Source: Cinnamomum chago
Taxonomy: Eukaryota > Streptophyta > Magnoliopsida > Laurales > Lauraceae
Length of the DNA: 64,000 nt
Assembly: GCA_038049695.1 (NCBI GenBank)
Contig: CP142456.1
Span: 43,504,001-43,568,000 of the forward strand
Reading direction: 5' to 3'
Shown here: positions 54,658 through 64,000 of the stretch, piece after piece
Layout: each line of letters opens with the position of its first letter
Position numbering within the stretch: position 1 is the first letter of the stretch
Program-made: the position numbers and the translations under genes
The notes under the pieces: generated by a model
Told to the model about the DNA's origin: nothing
Databases searched by the model: none
The model's input: the letters and a program-made list of their open reading frames with translations, nothing else

Positions 54658-56620
54658 TGTTGGGATTGGTGTATGCCCTAAAGCCCACTGACTGCACTCA
54701 CATCTCTGTTACTGGATATTTATTGGTTATTTAATAGAATGACATTTTTCTCTTATTACTTGTGTATATGTATGGTTGTGTAAGGCCCATTGTTTTCTAG
54801 TAAATGACTTGGGTGTGTAGTGGCTAAATACAGAAAGGTCAAAGTCAGGGACACTTGAAACAATAAACTTGTTCATAACTGAGAGATGGAGTTGGGCACT
54901 TCATCTTGGTATAAGTTATAGTGAGAAACTCTCCTGTGTTCAGGGTGACTTACTTAGTCACGGGAGGTCTTTCCCGGATATATCTCACTAGTGCATGTGT
55001 CATGCATTGAACAGGACCATTAAAGGTGTGATCTCTAAAATAGTACTATCACAGAGAGAGATCAAGTCACCTCTTGCTACTGAGTGACCAGTGCTCTTAA
55101 TCTTGAGCATTTGTGGAGGAACTGACGAAGTCGAGTTCTTGTACTTTAATTCACTATGGGTGAGATCCTGTTCATGGGTCAACAGCTCTGTGTTTTGGGT
55201 ACTCGGGCTTGATTAGTTGGGACGTGCAAATGCAATATGGAATCTATGCCATCGTGTGATGGAATGATCGTCCCCTTAGAATTATCCGATTAATCATCAG
55301 AATCTAAGATCTTAGTATATGGATGTTCCATATGGATATTGAACTTGTGGGTCGCTCCCTGGATCAAGAGAATGATATCCTGATGATGATTAAGTCAAGG
55401 GTATGAAGTTCTAAGGATGAAATGTAATCAAGAAGGTAGATAGTACATCGGTTAACCTACTTGATTATGGATGTTACATAGAGGGGCATTGTGGTCATTG
55501 TACTCGGTAGGTCAAAGACAATCGTCAGTTTATGATGAGCTTAATTTGCAATTTAATATTTGTCCCTAGAGTGCAACCATAACTCTTTAGTGGAATGAGT
55601 TAGGGTTAAAATGATCTTAATGTTGCTATGGGGTTAGCATGGACATTTTGGTCATTTTGGGAGCCAAGGGCAAATATGTCTTTTGGTCCCCCTTCTAGCC
55701 ATCTTCCTATATTGGCATGGTTTCCTAATTTAATTAAATGATATGTGGTTGAATTAATTTTGTGGAAGAATAATTTTGAGTTTAAATTCAAATAGGCTTT
55801 TGATGGCATACATGAATTTAACTCTAGCTAAATTATTAACTTGTGGGCCATGGTGTGTTTATCTATCTTGTGGGCCAGCCATAAGGGGAGCCCCTTGTGT
55901 GAGGTTTCCAAGTTTAACTAGGTATCTTTACTTGGAAGGAAGAACTCCTCTTTGGGTAAGAATTCCTATAATTAAAGCTTACTAAATCTTAGTATCTTTA
56001 ATTAGAAATTGTTGCACTACTAAGGTGGCTGGTTCCTTATTTTATGGGATGGTGATTCCTATTAGAGATAACTCTTAAAGGAATGTAAACTATTTATAAA
56101 CCCCTCCCTACCCTAGGCGTGCAACAAGGAAGAAACAAGGAAACTCCATTCGCCGCCCAAGAGAAGAAGAGGAACTCACCCCCAGCCTCCTTCTTCATTC
56201 ATTAGAGAGAGGAGATCAGGTCCTGGTCAGGTCCTGGTCTTTTTCCACAAAGTGTAGTTCAGAAAACCCTTCTTGGAATCCATATTCTGATCCCACAATC
56301 AGAGCCAATCAGATTGGGTTGTGGAATAGAAGAGAAGATCAAAGGAAAAATCTGCTGCAGAAATTCCTGCAACTTACATTGTTGATTGCAGGCTGAGATC
56401 AGACCTTTGTAGCTTTCTTTTCAGAGTTTTGAGGCATTCATATCATCAAGGTATTAGTCCTCTATCATCTCCTTGCTTTATACACATGTTGATCATGATT
56501 TCATGGAGTTTTTATGCATGTTTCATGGCTGAATAATCAGATTTGGTTTTGTTTTAAAAACAAGAAAAACCATATCAGCCATGGACATCCAAGTTCAGAT
56601 CTCTATAGCATGAACTTTCA
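54658..56620 (+). other. 3' LTR of the copia element
   Basis: 1963 bases, nearly identical to 46891-48856. TATAAA at 56095-56100. One 3-base deletion (TTC) in the TCCTTCTTCTTCATTC stretch. It is followed by the GTTTG duplication and the rest of G2. Confidence 0.93.
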
Positions 56621-56625
56621 GTTTG

Positions 56626-57574
56626 TCAACAAAATTGTCAGTCGACATGGACAGCCAGTTTCTATCACATCGGACAGAGACAGTAGATTCGTCTCGAGGT
56701 TCTGGAAGACATTACATGAGTCTATGGGTACGAGAATACAGTTCAGCACAGCTTACCACCATCAAACAGATGGCCAGTCAGAGAGGACTATTCAGACCCT
56801 TGAGGATATGCTCCGTGCTTGTGTGTTAGATTTCAAGACTCAATGGGACGAGACTCTACCATTGTGTGAGTTTACTTACAACAACAGTTACCACTCGAGC
56901 ATTGGGATGACACCTTTTGAGGCTTTGTATGGCAGAAGGTGTAGGACACCTGTGTGTTGGGAAGAGGTCGGAATTCACAGTTTTCATGGACCAACCATAG
57001 TGAGTGAGACCAGTGACAAAGTCAAGCTAGTCCAAGAACGTCTGAATGTAGCCCGGAGTAGACAGAAGAGTTATGCAAACTCTCACCAAAGGGACCTACA
57101 GTTTAAAGAAGGAGACAAGGTTTTCCTGAAAGTGTCACCCACGAGGGGAACATTGAGATTTGGACAGAAGGGCAAGCTATCACGGAGATACATTGGACCG
57201 TATGACATTGTGAGCAAGATTGGTGATGTGGCTTATAGATTAGCCTTACCACCCGAGCTATCTGGCATACATAACGTCTTTCATGTATCTATGCTAAAGA
57301 AGTACGTCCCCGACCCTTTTCATGTACTCCGACATGAACCTCTGGAAATTCGAGACGATGCTACATATGTTGAGAAGCCCGTTCAGATCATCGATACAAA
57401 GGAACAAGAGTCAACGAAACGAACTATTCAATGGGTGAAAGTACTTTAGGAGAACCATGGACCGGAAGAAGCAACGTGGGAACTAAGAGATCAAGTGCAG
57501 AAGAAGTATCCACATCTACTACCTGAGGTGAGTTACATTTCATTTGGTGGACTAAATGCCCTAGGGGTGGAGGG
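56626..57574 (+). pseudogene. int: G2 integrase C-terminal part and chromodomain
   Basis: Resumes as NKIVSRHGQPVSITSDRDSRF (second Asp), then AYHHQTDGQSERTIQTLEDML (Glu), FEALYGRRCRTPVCWEE, the YIGPYDIVSKIGDVAYRL module and ELSGIHNVFHVSMLKKY. The chromodomain is DDATYVEKPVQIID, IQWVKVL and ATWEL, with a stop TAG at 57447-57449 after KVL. The last bases before the LTR are purine-rich (AGGGGTGGAGGG, 57563-57574), the polypurine tract. A GAG/GTGAGT splice-donor-like site is at 57525-57531. Confidence 0.9.
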
Positions 57575-60500
57575 TGTAAGACCCTGTCCCGAGTGACATT
57601 GATTAGAGTTAATTAAGTTGTGTTTTAGTTCTAAGTGTGATTAGTGGATTTTCGTTAAGTGGGGAATATAATAGATTTTTGATATAGGTTTGGGGAATTC
57701 TAAGTGTCTTTGTGACTAGTGGGGCCCTTTAGGGGTTCCTTTATGACTTTGCGTTTTATTGGGGGACTATCTGAAATTCTTGTGCTTATTGTTTTAATCA
57801 TTTTTTATTTATCTCGTTAATCCCTACAACTTTTATGTTGATCACGTGCCCATTCGAGACCCCAAAACCCGACTTTTCTTGCATTGAGGGCAAAACGGTC
57901 ATTATACACAAAATCTGTACCTGAAATTGATATCCCCGAAACCCGCGAAACATATACTTTTTGAAAACTAGATATTCCGACGATCACTTTTCTCTTCTTC
58001 GTCGAATTCGGTCTAAGCCCCGATAAACATGATTTTAGCCCATGATGGATTCTAGTGGTGGGACCCAACTCCACTTTTCTATAAAAAGAGAACTCTTTCC
58101 TTCCCTTTCCCCTTTTCTAGCACAACTCCAATTTTCACCTAGGGTTTCCTTTTCTTCCTTCTTCCCTTGATTTCCATCACCAAATCCACTACTAATCATG
58201 CACAAATTGAGAGGTTGAGATCATCATCTTCTTCCTCACCACCATGGCTCTCCATGCATTGATACCATTTTTAGAAAAGACCCTCCATTTCAAGATACTC
58301 TTTGAGCTCTCCTTGCCCATTTGGAGAACCTACAATTAAGCAATCCTCCTCATCTCTTAGATTTGTGTTCCTTTGGCCCTGAAGAGGTTCCATTTTCATT
58401 ATTGTAAGGTTTCCCTTTATATTTCTTGTTTTGACCCATTTAGGGTTTGTTTTGGGGGATTTTGGTTCATAGCTTGGATTCTTCGTTTGGAGGAGTGTTA
58501 GAGCTTGTTATTGATTAGCTTGGACCCAAGGTAAGTGGATGATTTGATTTTTTATGAGTTTTCAACGGTTTTATAAGAAATGTGGTTGATTTTATTATTT
58601 TCCCATACAAGCTTATTTATTGCATTGACTTGAAATACATGTTCATGAAAGAGCCTTGTTAGTGCATTTATTTTCATAAGAAATGTATTGGTTCATGGCA
58701 TTCAATTTTCTCTTGTTTTATCTCAAATGTGTTCTTGTGTGTAGTGGTTTCCTTCCCTTCTTTCTTTGTATTTGGATGTGATGTTGTTGGAGGAAGATGG
58801 AATGGATGTTGTAGGAGATTTGATGTTGATTTAGATGGAGTTTCGGAACTCCTCATTTTGTGTTTAAAGGAGGTTGTAGAAGGAAGAGAAAGAGAGGAGA
58901 AGAACTATCCTGGAACAAGTTTCTGGACAGGTCGCTCGAGCGAAGTGTCCAGACAAGGGTTCGTGCCATTCCAGTGGTAAGTTCGCTCGAGCGGACCCAT
59001 TTGTCGCTCGAGCGGACCCACCCAGAACTTGTTCCAAACAGTGGTTAGTTCGAGCGAACTGAAGTTTCGCTCGAGCCAACCTGATGCTGGATGAGTTCGC
59101 TCGAGCGACCTCAATTTCGCTCGAGCGAACCCTCCCAGAAGACCATTTTAGAGACCACCTCGCTCGAGCGAACTCTCTCCGATTCGCTCTAGCGAAGTGC
59201 TTTGTCGATCAAGGGCCATGTTTGGGACAATGATGAATTGTTTAAACGTTTTGAGACTATTTATTGAGAACCCCTCTATGTCAGGGAGATTTACTAGGCA
59301 ATGTACGAGGCCATTTGAGAAAGAAACCATATCACGAAGATTTCATTTGAGGTTTTGAGAATCCTAAGGTTTATAAGGAGCCCGGAATGTCCCCAAACTC
59401 AAAGAGTACCAAGTTGTTATTAAATCGACATATGGGACCCGTATTCACCTTAAACAAATCTTGAACCCCGATACTTGTCTTGAGATCTCAAAAGTTCATT
59501 TGTATTGCCGAATTTCTTATGCATTCCCGAAAATATTGAAATTGAAGTTGTAGCATTTTGCTAGTCCCGATAAGCATGCCCAGATTGATATGACAGTTGT
59601 GCCTCTGAGCACCCCCATCCCGTTTATTTATGTACTTGCACTTGATGTATTTCATACATGTTTTGATCTTGTTATTTGACCTATGAGTCGGCACCACTAA
59701 GCTTGGATAATCCTGTTGGTCTGATCCACCGACTTGGAGATCCCCCTCTTGTCCCACCAGCTGCAGTTTGGATCCCACTACCCGGTTATTACCGTGGTCT
59801 TGTCCCGATACCCCGGATTGCTACCATGGTTCCCGATGCCCGCCTCGTTACTGTGGTCATGTCCCGTATATTATATGTATATCTATATATTTTGTTGTTT
59901 CTCCTCACCTCGAGTGACTGAGATCAATGCCTTGATATTGCTCTTTCACTTCGGTGATAGAGGACTTCGCTTCGTGTGGTTGCTATCTTATTTGTTTCCT
60001 GTTTCCTTGGTTACCTTTACATATTTTACGACACATATTTATATTTAAATAAATGATTTATCTCTTTTATGGAAATTGTTATTTAAACAGGTTTTAAATG
60101 CTTTTGAAGTTAAATTCATTTATTATTATATTGTTATGTCTCTTCACCCATTTGCCAAACCGTCGTGTTTGACCCATTCTTTGGTACTCAGGTTCGGACA
60201 TTGTCTACCCCGAGGCGGAGCTTGAGGACACGGTCGGTGAACCGCAACGCCTAGTTGAGTGGGATGCTGATGATGTCATTTAGACATTTGATTGCTTTGA
60301 GAGACGTAACATTTTGGGAACTTTTAACCATTCTTTTGGGGATTGGTATTTTGTTTATATTGGCCTTTGTTGACCTCTATTTTTGGGAATGTAACTAAAT
60401 GATCTTTTGTATAAATTTTAACTTTTCTTTAGGGAAAGAACTAATGATCATTGCTTATTCTGATACTTGGTTTATACATTTGTTTTTATCTTGTGACTAG

Positions 60501-60673
60501 AATTGAATTATGGATGTTTGATTTGCTACACGCTTCCGCACTTAACATAAATATTTATGTTGTTGTGATATCCTCACCGCGAACACCTGTGGAAAATTAA
60601 ATAAATGTAGACACACATCTTCAGTCCCGATCCCGGATTAGGACCTCGGTGGACCTGGTTCGGGGTCGCGACA
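57575..60673 (+). other. Family A LTR shared by G2 (as 3' LTR) and G3 (as 5' LTR)
   Basis: TGTAAGACCCTGTCCC to GGGGTCGCGACA, 3099 bases. It has a polypurine tract on its left and a primer site on its right, so it serves both internal regions. TATAAAAA at 58080-58087. Palindromes TTCGCTCGAGCGAA at 58925-59195 and GC-rich repeats at about 59765-59860. By eye it is clearly diverged from the 32959 LTR. No gene. Confidence 0.93.
58925..59195. repeat. TTCGCTCGAGCGAA palindromes in the G2/G3 LTR
   Basis: About nine copies in the same layout as 34290-34570, but with more intact CpGs (for example TTCGCTCGAGCGAACCC and CTCGCTCGAGCGAACTC). Confidence 0.85.
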
Positions 60674-60676
60674 GAC

Positions 60677-60688
60677 TGGTATCAGAGG
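60677..60688 (+). other. Primer binding site of G3
   Basis: TGGTATCAGAGG matches the initiator-Met complement except for the last base. Confidence 0.85.
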
Positions 60689-60835
60689 GAGTCGTGTTTC
60701 AAGCAATTAAAAAAAAACTAGAAATCCTAAGGACGTGGTGAGGATTCATTAGACTTTTTGGTTAGCTAGTATCGTGTGAGCAATGTGTGACCCTTTATTT
60801 GATTATTATGTGCTAACAATTTGTTCTGCAACATC

Positions 60836-62190
60836 ATGCCACCTCGTAAGAGACCGATAAACGACAACCCCTCCACAAGTAACAGTGATCGCACAGGACC
60901 TGTTGTGGAAGACAGGGTTGATAACAATATGCCAAATCAATTCCAACAATTGATGCAGGCAATGGTTGACCAACAACGTCAGACTAATGAGAATTAGGCT
61001 AGATTGCAAGAACAAATGCTGAAGAGAGAGGAAGATCGTGCCAGAGAATTGGTAGAAATGCAGAGACAGTTGTTAGAGGTGTTACAAAGAAGGTCCAAAC
61101 CGGTTCAAGCTCAACCCACCATCGTCATTAATAAGAGAAAACATGACCCGAATGCTTTGTTTGAACGGTTTCAGAAGAGAGCTCCAAAGGACTTTCTAGG
61201 TATAGAGGATCCATTAGCAGCAGATGATTGGCTAGAGCATACTGAGAATATCTTTGAGATCTTCCAATGCACCGGAAGAGATAGAGTGAAACTTGCATCA
61301 TCTCTCTTTAATGGTGCATCAGACATTTGGTGGAAAACAATTAGAGATGAATACAAGACTATGGCAGATGCAGTGGCTTAGGTAAATTTCAAGAGGTGGT
61401 TTCATGATAAATATGTACCCGCCCACAACAAGAGACAAAAGGCAGTGGAATTTCAACAGCTTGTGCAAGGGACAATGACAGTACTCTAATACCTCACAAA
61501 GTTCAAGAGATTTTCTAGATATGCTTCGGAATTGGTAGACACAGTGGAGAAGAAGATTGCAAAGTTTCTAGAGGACTTAACCCCATCATTGAGAGAGATG
61601 CTACAGGAGTAGTACCACCTGTCACTTTCGAGGAAGCTGTCAAGACAACCTACAAGTTTGAGATCTTTCACAACAAGATCCTTAGAGTTCAAGGAAAATG
61701 ACAAGCTCATCAGCAGAACTACAAGCAAAAGAATCACCAAAACAATAAGCAGAGGACAAAACAGAATGCTCAGAGTCCATTGGTTTGTACCTACTGTGGA
61801 AAGAGCCATGAGAGTGCAAAGCGCCATACACTTACAGGAGTATGCTTCAGATGTGGTTCCATGAACCATCGGATGAGAGATGTCCAAGGCAGAACAGACA
61901 GACTCAATAGCAGCAAGGGGCACAACGTCCAGCGCCACCACGGAATGCAATCGTTGTTCAGAATCAGGCAAGGCCACTTCAGCAACAAGCACCACAACAA
62001 CATCATAGACCACAACAGTGGCAACAGGCACGTCAACATGAACAGAACCAGAATCAACGTGCACCACAACAGAACAGAATCGTCTAGTAAGATAGGCCAC
62101 GGTAAGCTCGAAATAGGCCAAAACAGCGAGGACAAATGTATGTGGTTAATAGGGCGGATGCAGAGGCAACAGTCAATGTAGTGGAAGGTA
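60836..62190 (+). pseudogene. gag: G3 gag, broken
   Basis: ATG at 60836 (MPPRKRP). TAG 60995-60997 is at codon 54, exactly as in G2. The following reading includes APKDFLGIEDPLAADDWLEHTENIFEIFQCTGRDRVKLASSLFNGASDIWW. TAG at 61379-61381 replaces a Trp codon and a second stop lies near 61487. Zinc knuckles are CTYCGKSHESA and CFRCGSMNHRMRD, and a one-base deletion right after shifts the frame relative to G2. The Gln-rich tail continues to the protease. Confidence 0.88.
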
Positions 62191-62790
62191 CACTCCTTAT
62201 TTGTGGGATAAAAGCTAAGATTTTATTTGACCCTGGGTCTACACACTCGTTTATGTCTCATGCATTTTCTAAGTTGATTGATGTGCATGATAGAGAACTT
62301 GAGTTCATTTGGACTGTGGTAACCCCAGTAGGTAAATAAGTTATTTATAGAACATTTTACCCTAGTTGTGCAGTTCAGATAGGAGAAGTGGTTTTAACCG
62401 TAGATCTCATTTTACTAGAGATGTATGATTATGATTTCATCCTAGGGATGGATTGGCTGGCAGGGTATCGTGCCACAATGGATTGTTTCCATAAGACCCT
62501 TACCTTCAAGTTAGATGAGACACCAGCAAGAGTATTGTTTCAGGGAGAGAGGAGAAATCCTCGTACAAGGTTTGTCTCAGCATTGAAGGCTGATAGACTA
62601 TTGAAAAATGGATGTGAAGCATATTTGACGTTTATCACGGAGGATAAACGGTCCCAAGGGGTGGAGGAGATCCCAATTGTTTGGGAATTCCCAGATGTTT
62701 TTCCGGAGGAGATTCCAGGTTTACCACCTATCAAAGAGATTGACTTCACCATTGAGTTGTTACCAGGGACCGCTCCAAAAATCTATTGCA
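62163..62790 (+). pseudogene. PR: G3 protease
   Basis: ILFDPGSTHSFMSHAFSKL active-site block, then TAA 62337-62339 where G1 and G2 have CAA. The second block is FILGMDWLAGYRATMD (about 62425-62480), intact. TLTFKLDETPARVLFQGE and [18 protein letters not shown] follow. A one-base insertion near 62780 shifts the frame into RT. Confidence 0.9.
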
Positions 62791-63728
62791 CCATATCGTA
62801 TGGCTCTGGCAGAATTGGGAGAATTAAAGATTCAGTTGCAAGAATTATTAGACAAAGGTTTTGTGAGACCGAGCATTTCACCATGGGAAGCTCCAGTCTT
62901 GTTTGTCAAGAAGAATGATGGTTCGATGAGGATGTGTATAGATTATAGAAGATTGAATCAAGTGACCATAAAAAACAAATACACATTGCCAAGGATAGAT
63001 GAATTATTTGATCAGTTACAAGGTGCTTCGTATTTTTCAAAGATTGATTTGAGATCCGGTTACCATCAGCTGAGAGTCAGAGAATCAGATGTGTTGAAAA
63101 CAACTTTCCGGACAAGATATGGCCACTATGAGTTCCTAGTGATGTCATTTGGGTTGACTAATGCACCGGCAGTGTTCATGGCATTGATGAACAAGATATT
63201 TGCACAGTACTTGGATCAGTTTGTGGTAGTAATCATAGATGACATTTTGGTGTACTCCAAGACCAAGGAAGAGCATGAAGAGCACTTGAGGATAGCACTG
63301 CAACTTCTATGAGAGAATCAGCTGTATGCGAAGCTCAACAAGTGTGAATTTTGGTTGGAGCAAGTAGCATTTTTGGGACACATCATCTCCAAGGAAGGAT
63401 TATCAGTAGATCCATCCAAGATTGAAGCAGTAGTGAAGTGGGAGAGACCAAAGAGTGTGACAGAAATCAGGAGTTTTCTCGGATTGGCAGGCTATTACCG
63501 GAGGTTTGTGCAGGGATTTTCATCGATTGCGTTACCTTTGACGAAGTTGATAAGGAAGAATGTACCATATGTGTGGATAGATCAGTGTGAAGATAGTTTC
63601 CAAGAGCTGAAGAAGAGATTGACTACAGCACCAGTCCTTACTTTACCATCCGGAAGTGGTGGTTTCACCATTTTTACCGATGCTTCGAATGTTGGACTTG
63701 GTTGCGTGTTGATGCAAGAGGGAAACGT
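62790..63728 (+). pseudogene. RT: G3 reverse transcriptase and start of RNase H
   Basis: Blocks are [71 protein letters not shown] and [15 protein letters not shown] near 63310 replaces an Arg codon. RNase H begins [21 protein letters not shown] and is cut by the family B LTR at 63729, exactly where G2 is cut. Confidence 0.9.
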
Positions 63729-64000
63729 TGTTAGGGATTTTGTATATTGCAATTTGATGGATGCATTATCATTTTAGCATCATTGAATTTTCACACATGC
63801 ATTGATTTAGAAAATCTTGAAATCTTGATTTACACATGCATTGGTTTTTAGATTTGTAAAAATATTGAATTATGCATGTTTTGGTTTTAACCTTGGATTC
63901 ATTTAAATTTTGAAAAGAAGTTTTATAAATCAAGCTAGCCTATGTTTTAAATCTTTCAAATCTTTTTAGGATTTTTATGTTTCATATTTTTAATCCTCTT
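63729..64000 (+). mobile_element. Family B LTR (copy B4) in G3 RNase H, runs off the window
   Basis: Begins TGTTAGGGATTTTGTATATTGC after AACGT, the counterpart of AAAGT before B2. The first 270 bases match B2 more closely than B3 (shared GTATATTGC and TTTTTAATCCTCTT). No gene in the visible part. Confidence 0.9.

Larger units (their letters stand above)
46891..56620 (+). mobile_element. Complete Ty1/copia LTR retrotransposon inserted in G2 integrase
   Basis: Two near-identical LTRs (46891-48856 and 54658-56620) flank a primer site, long leader and a gag-pol reading in copia order (gag, protease, integrase, RT, RNase H). Perfect duplications GTTTG lie at 46886-46890 and 56621-56625. By eye the LTRs differ by about 16 substitutions and one 3-base indel. 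LTR length near 2 kb would suit an Angela or Tork-type clade, but I cannot assign it firmly. Confidence 0.95.

Noticed and set aside
1..64000. Host genes, tRNA, rRNA or an exotic defence or metabolic system
   Set aside because: Every reading with recognisable motifs belongs to a retrotransposon, and no other coding or RNA gene signal was found by eye.

Overview
The window is plant nuclear heterochromatin made almost entirely of nested LTR retrotransposons. I see no host gene, rRNA, tRNA or CRISPR array. The plant assignment rests on Ty3/gypsy pol genes of the Tat type (two RNase H domains, G-patch), chromovirus pol genes of the Tekay/Del type ending in a chromodomain, a Ty1/copia element with an initiator-Met-like primer site, and Sirevirus-like LTRs. 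The species cannot be named from the sequence.

Layout. (1) From about 1 to 16520 lies a decayed Tat-lineage Ty3 element on the minus strand. From its 5' side (right) it carries a promoter-like LTR segment, a repeat-rich leader, an upstream ORF, gag, an acidic spacer, protease, a G-patch, RT, two RNase H domains and integrase. Its 3' region holds two tandem-repeat arrays and an antisense coding remnant. A solo LTR of family A (4396-7301, 5-bp duplication GTTTT) splits its first RNase H. (2) From 16521 to about 24781 is a very long, ORF-free LTR-like segment (family D) with about 22 copies of an imperfect palindrome, a TATA box, a 150-bp tandem array and a possible tRNA-Ser primer site. A solo LTR of family B (22658-24211, duplication CCTAT) interrupts it. 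(3) From 25005 to the right edge are three chromovirus copies. G1 (25005-32957) has a truncated 5' LTR, a broken pol and a 3' LTR that is itself hit by a family B LTR and then by the next element. G2 and G3 form a tandem LTR-internal-LTR-internal array (LTRs 32959-36046 and 57575-60673). G2 carries a family B LTR (39048-45963) that contains another B LTR and a reverse family A LTR. G2 also carries a complete Ty1/copia element (46891-56620, duplication GTTTG). G3 runs off the window and shows the same family B insertion at the same codon as G2.

All pol genes are broken by stops, frameshifts or deletions. Many stops are CAA/CAG to TAA/TAG changes, as expected for methylated, silenced DNA. The youngest insertion is the copia element, whose LTRs differ by about 16 substitutions over 1.96 kb by eye.

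The most interesting signal is not a gene. Several LTR families each carry a cluster of short CpG-containing palindromes with the same architecture but a different core (GTCGAC, CTCGAG, GCTAGC, or a GGGCGC...GCGCCC hairpin). In families B and D a cluster lies just upstream of a TATA box. This layout is known for Sirevirus LTRs, but here it also occurs in Ty3 elements.
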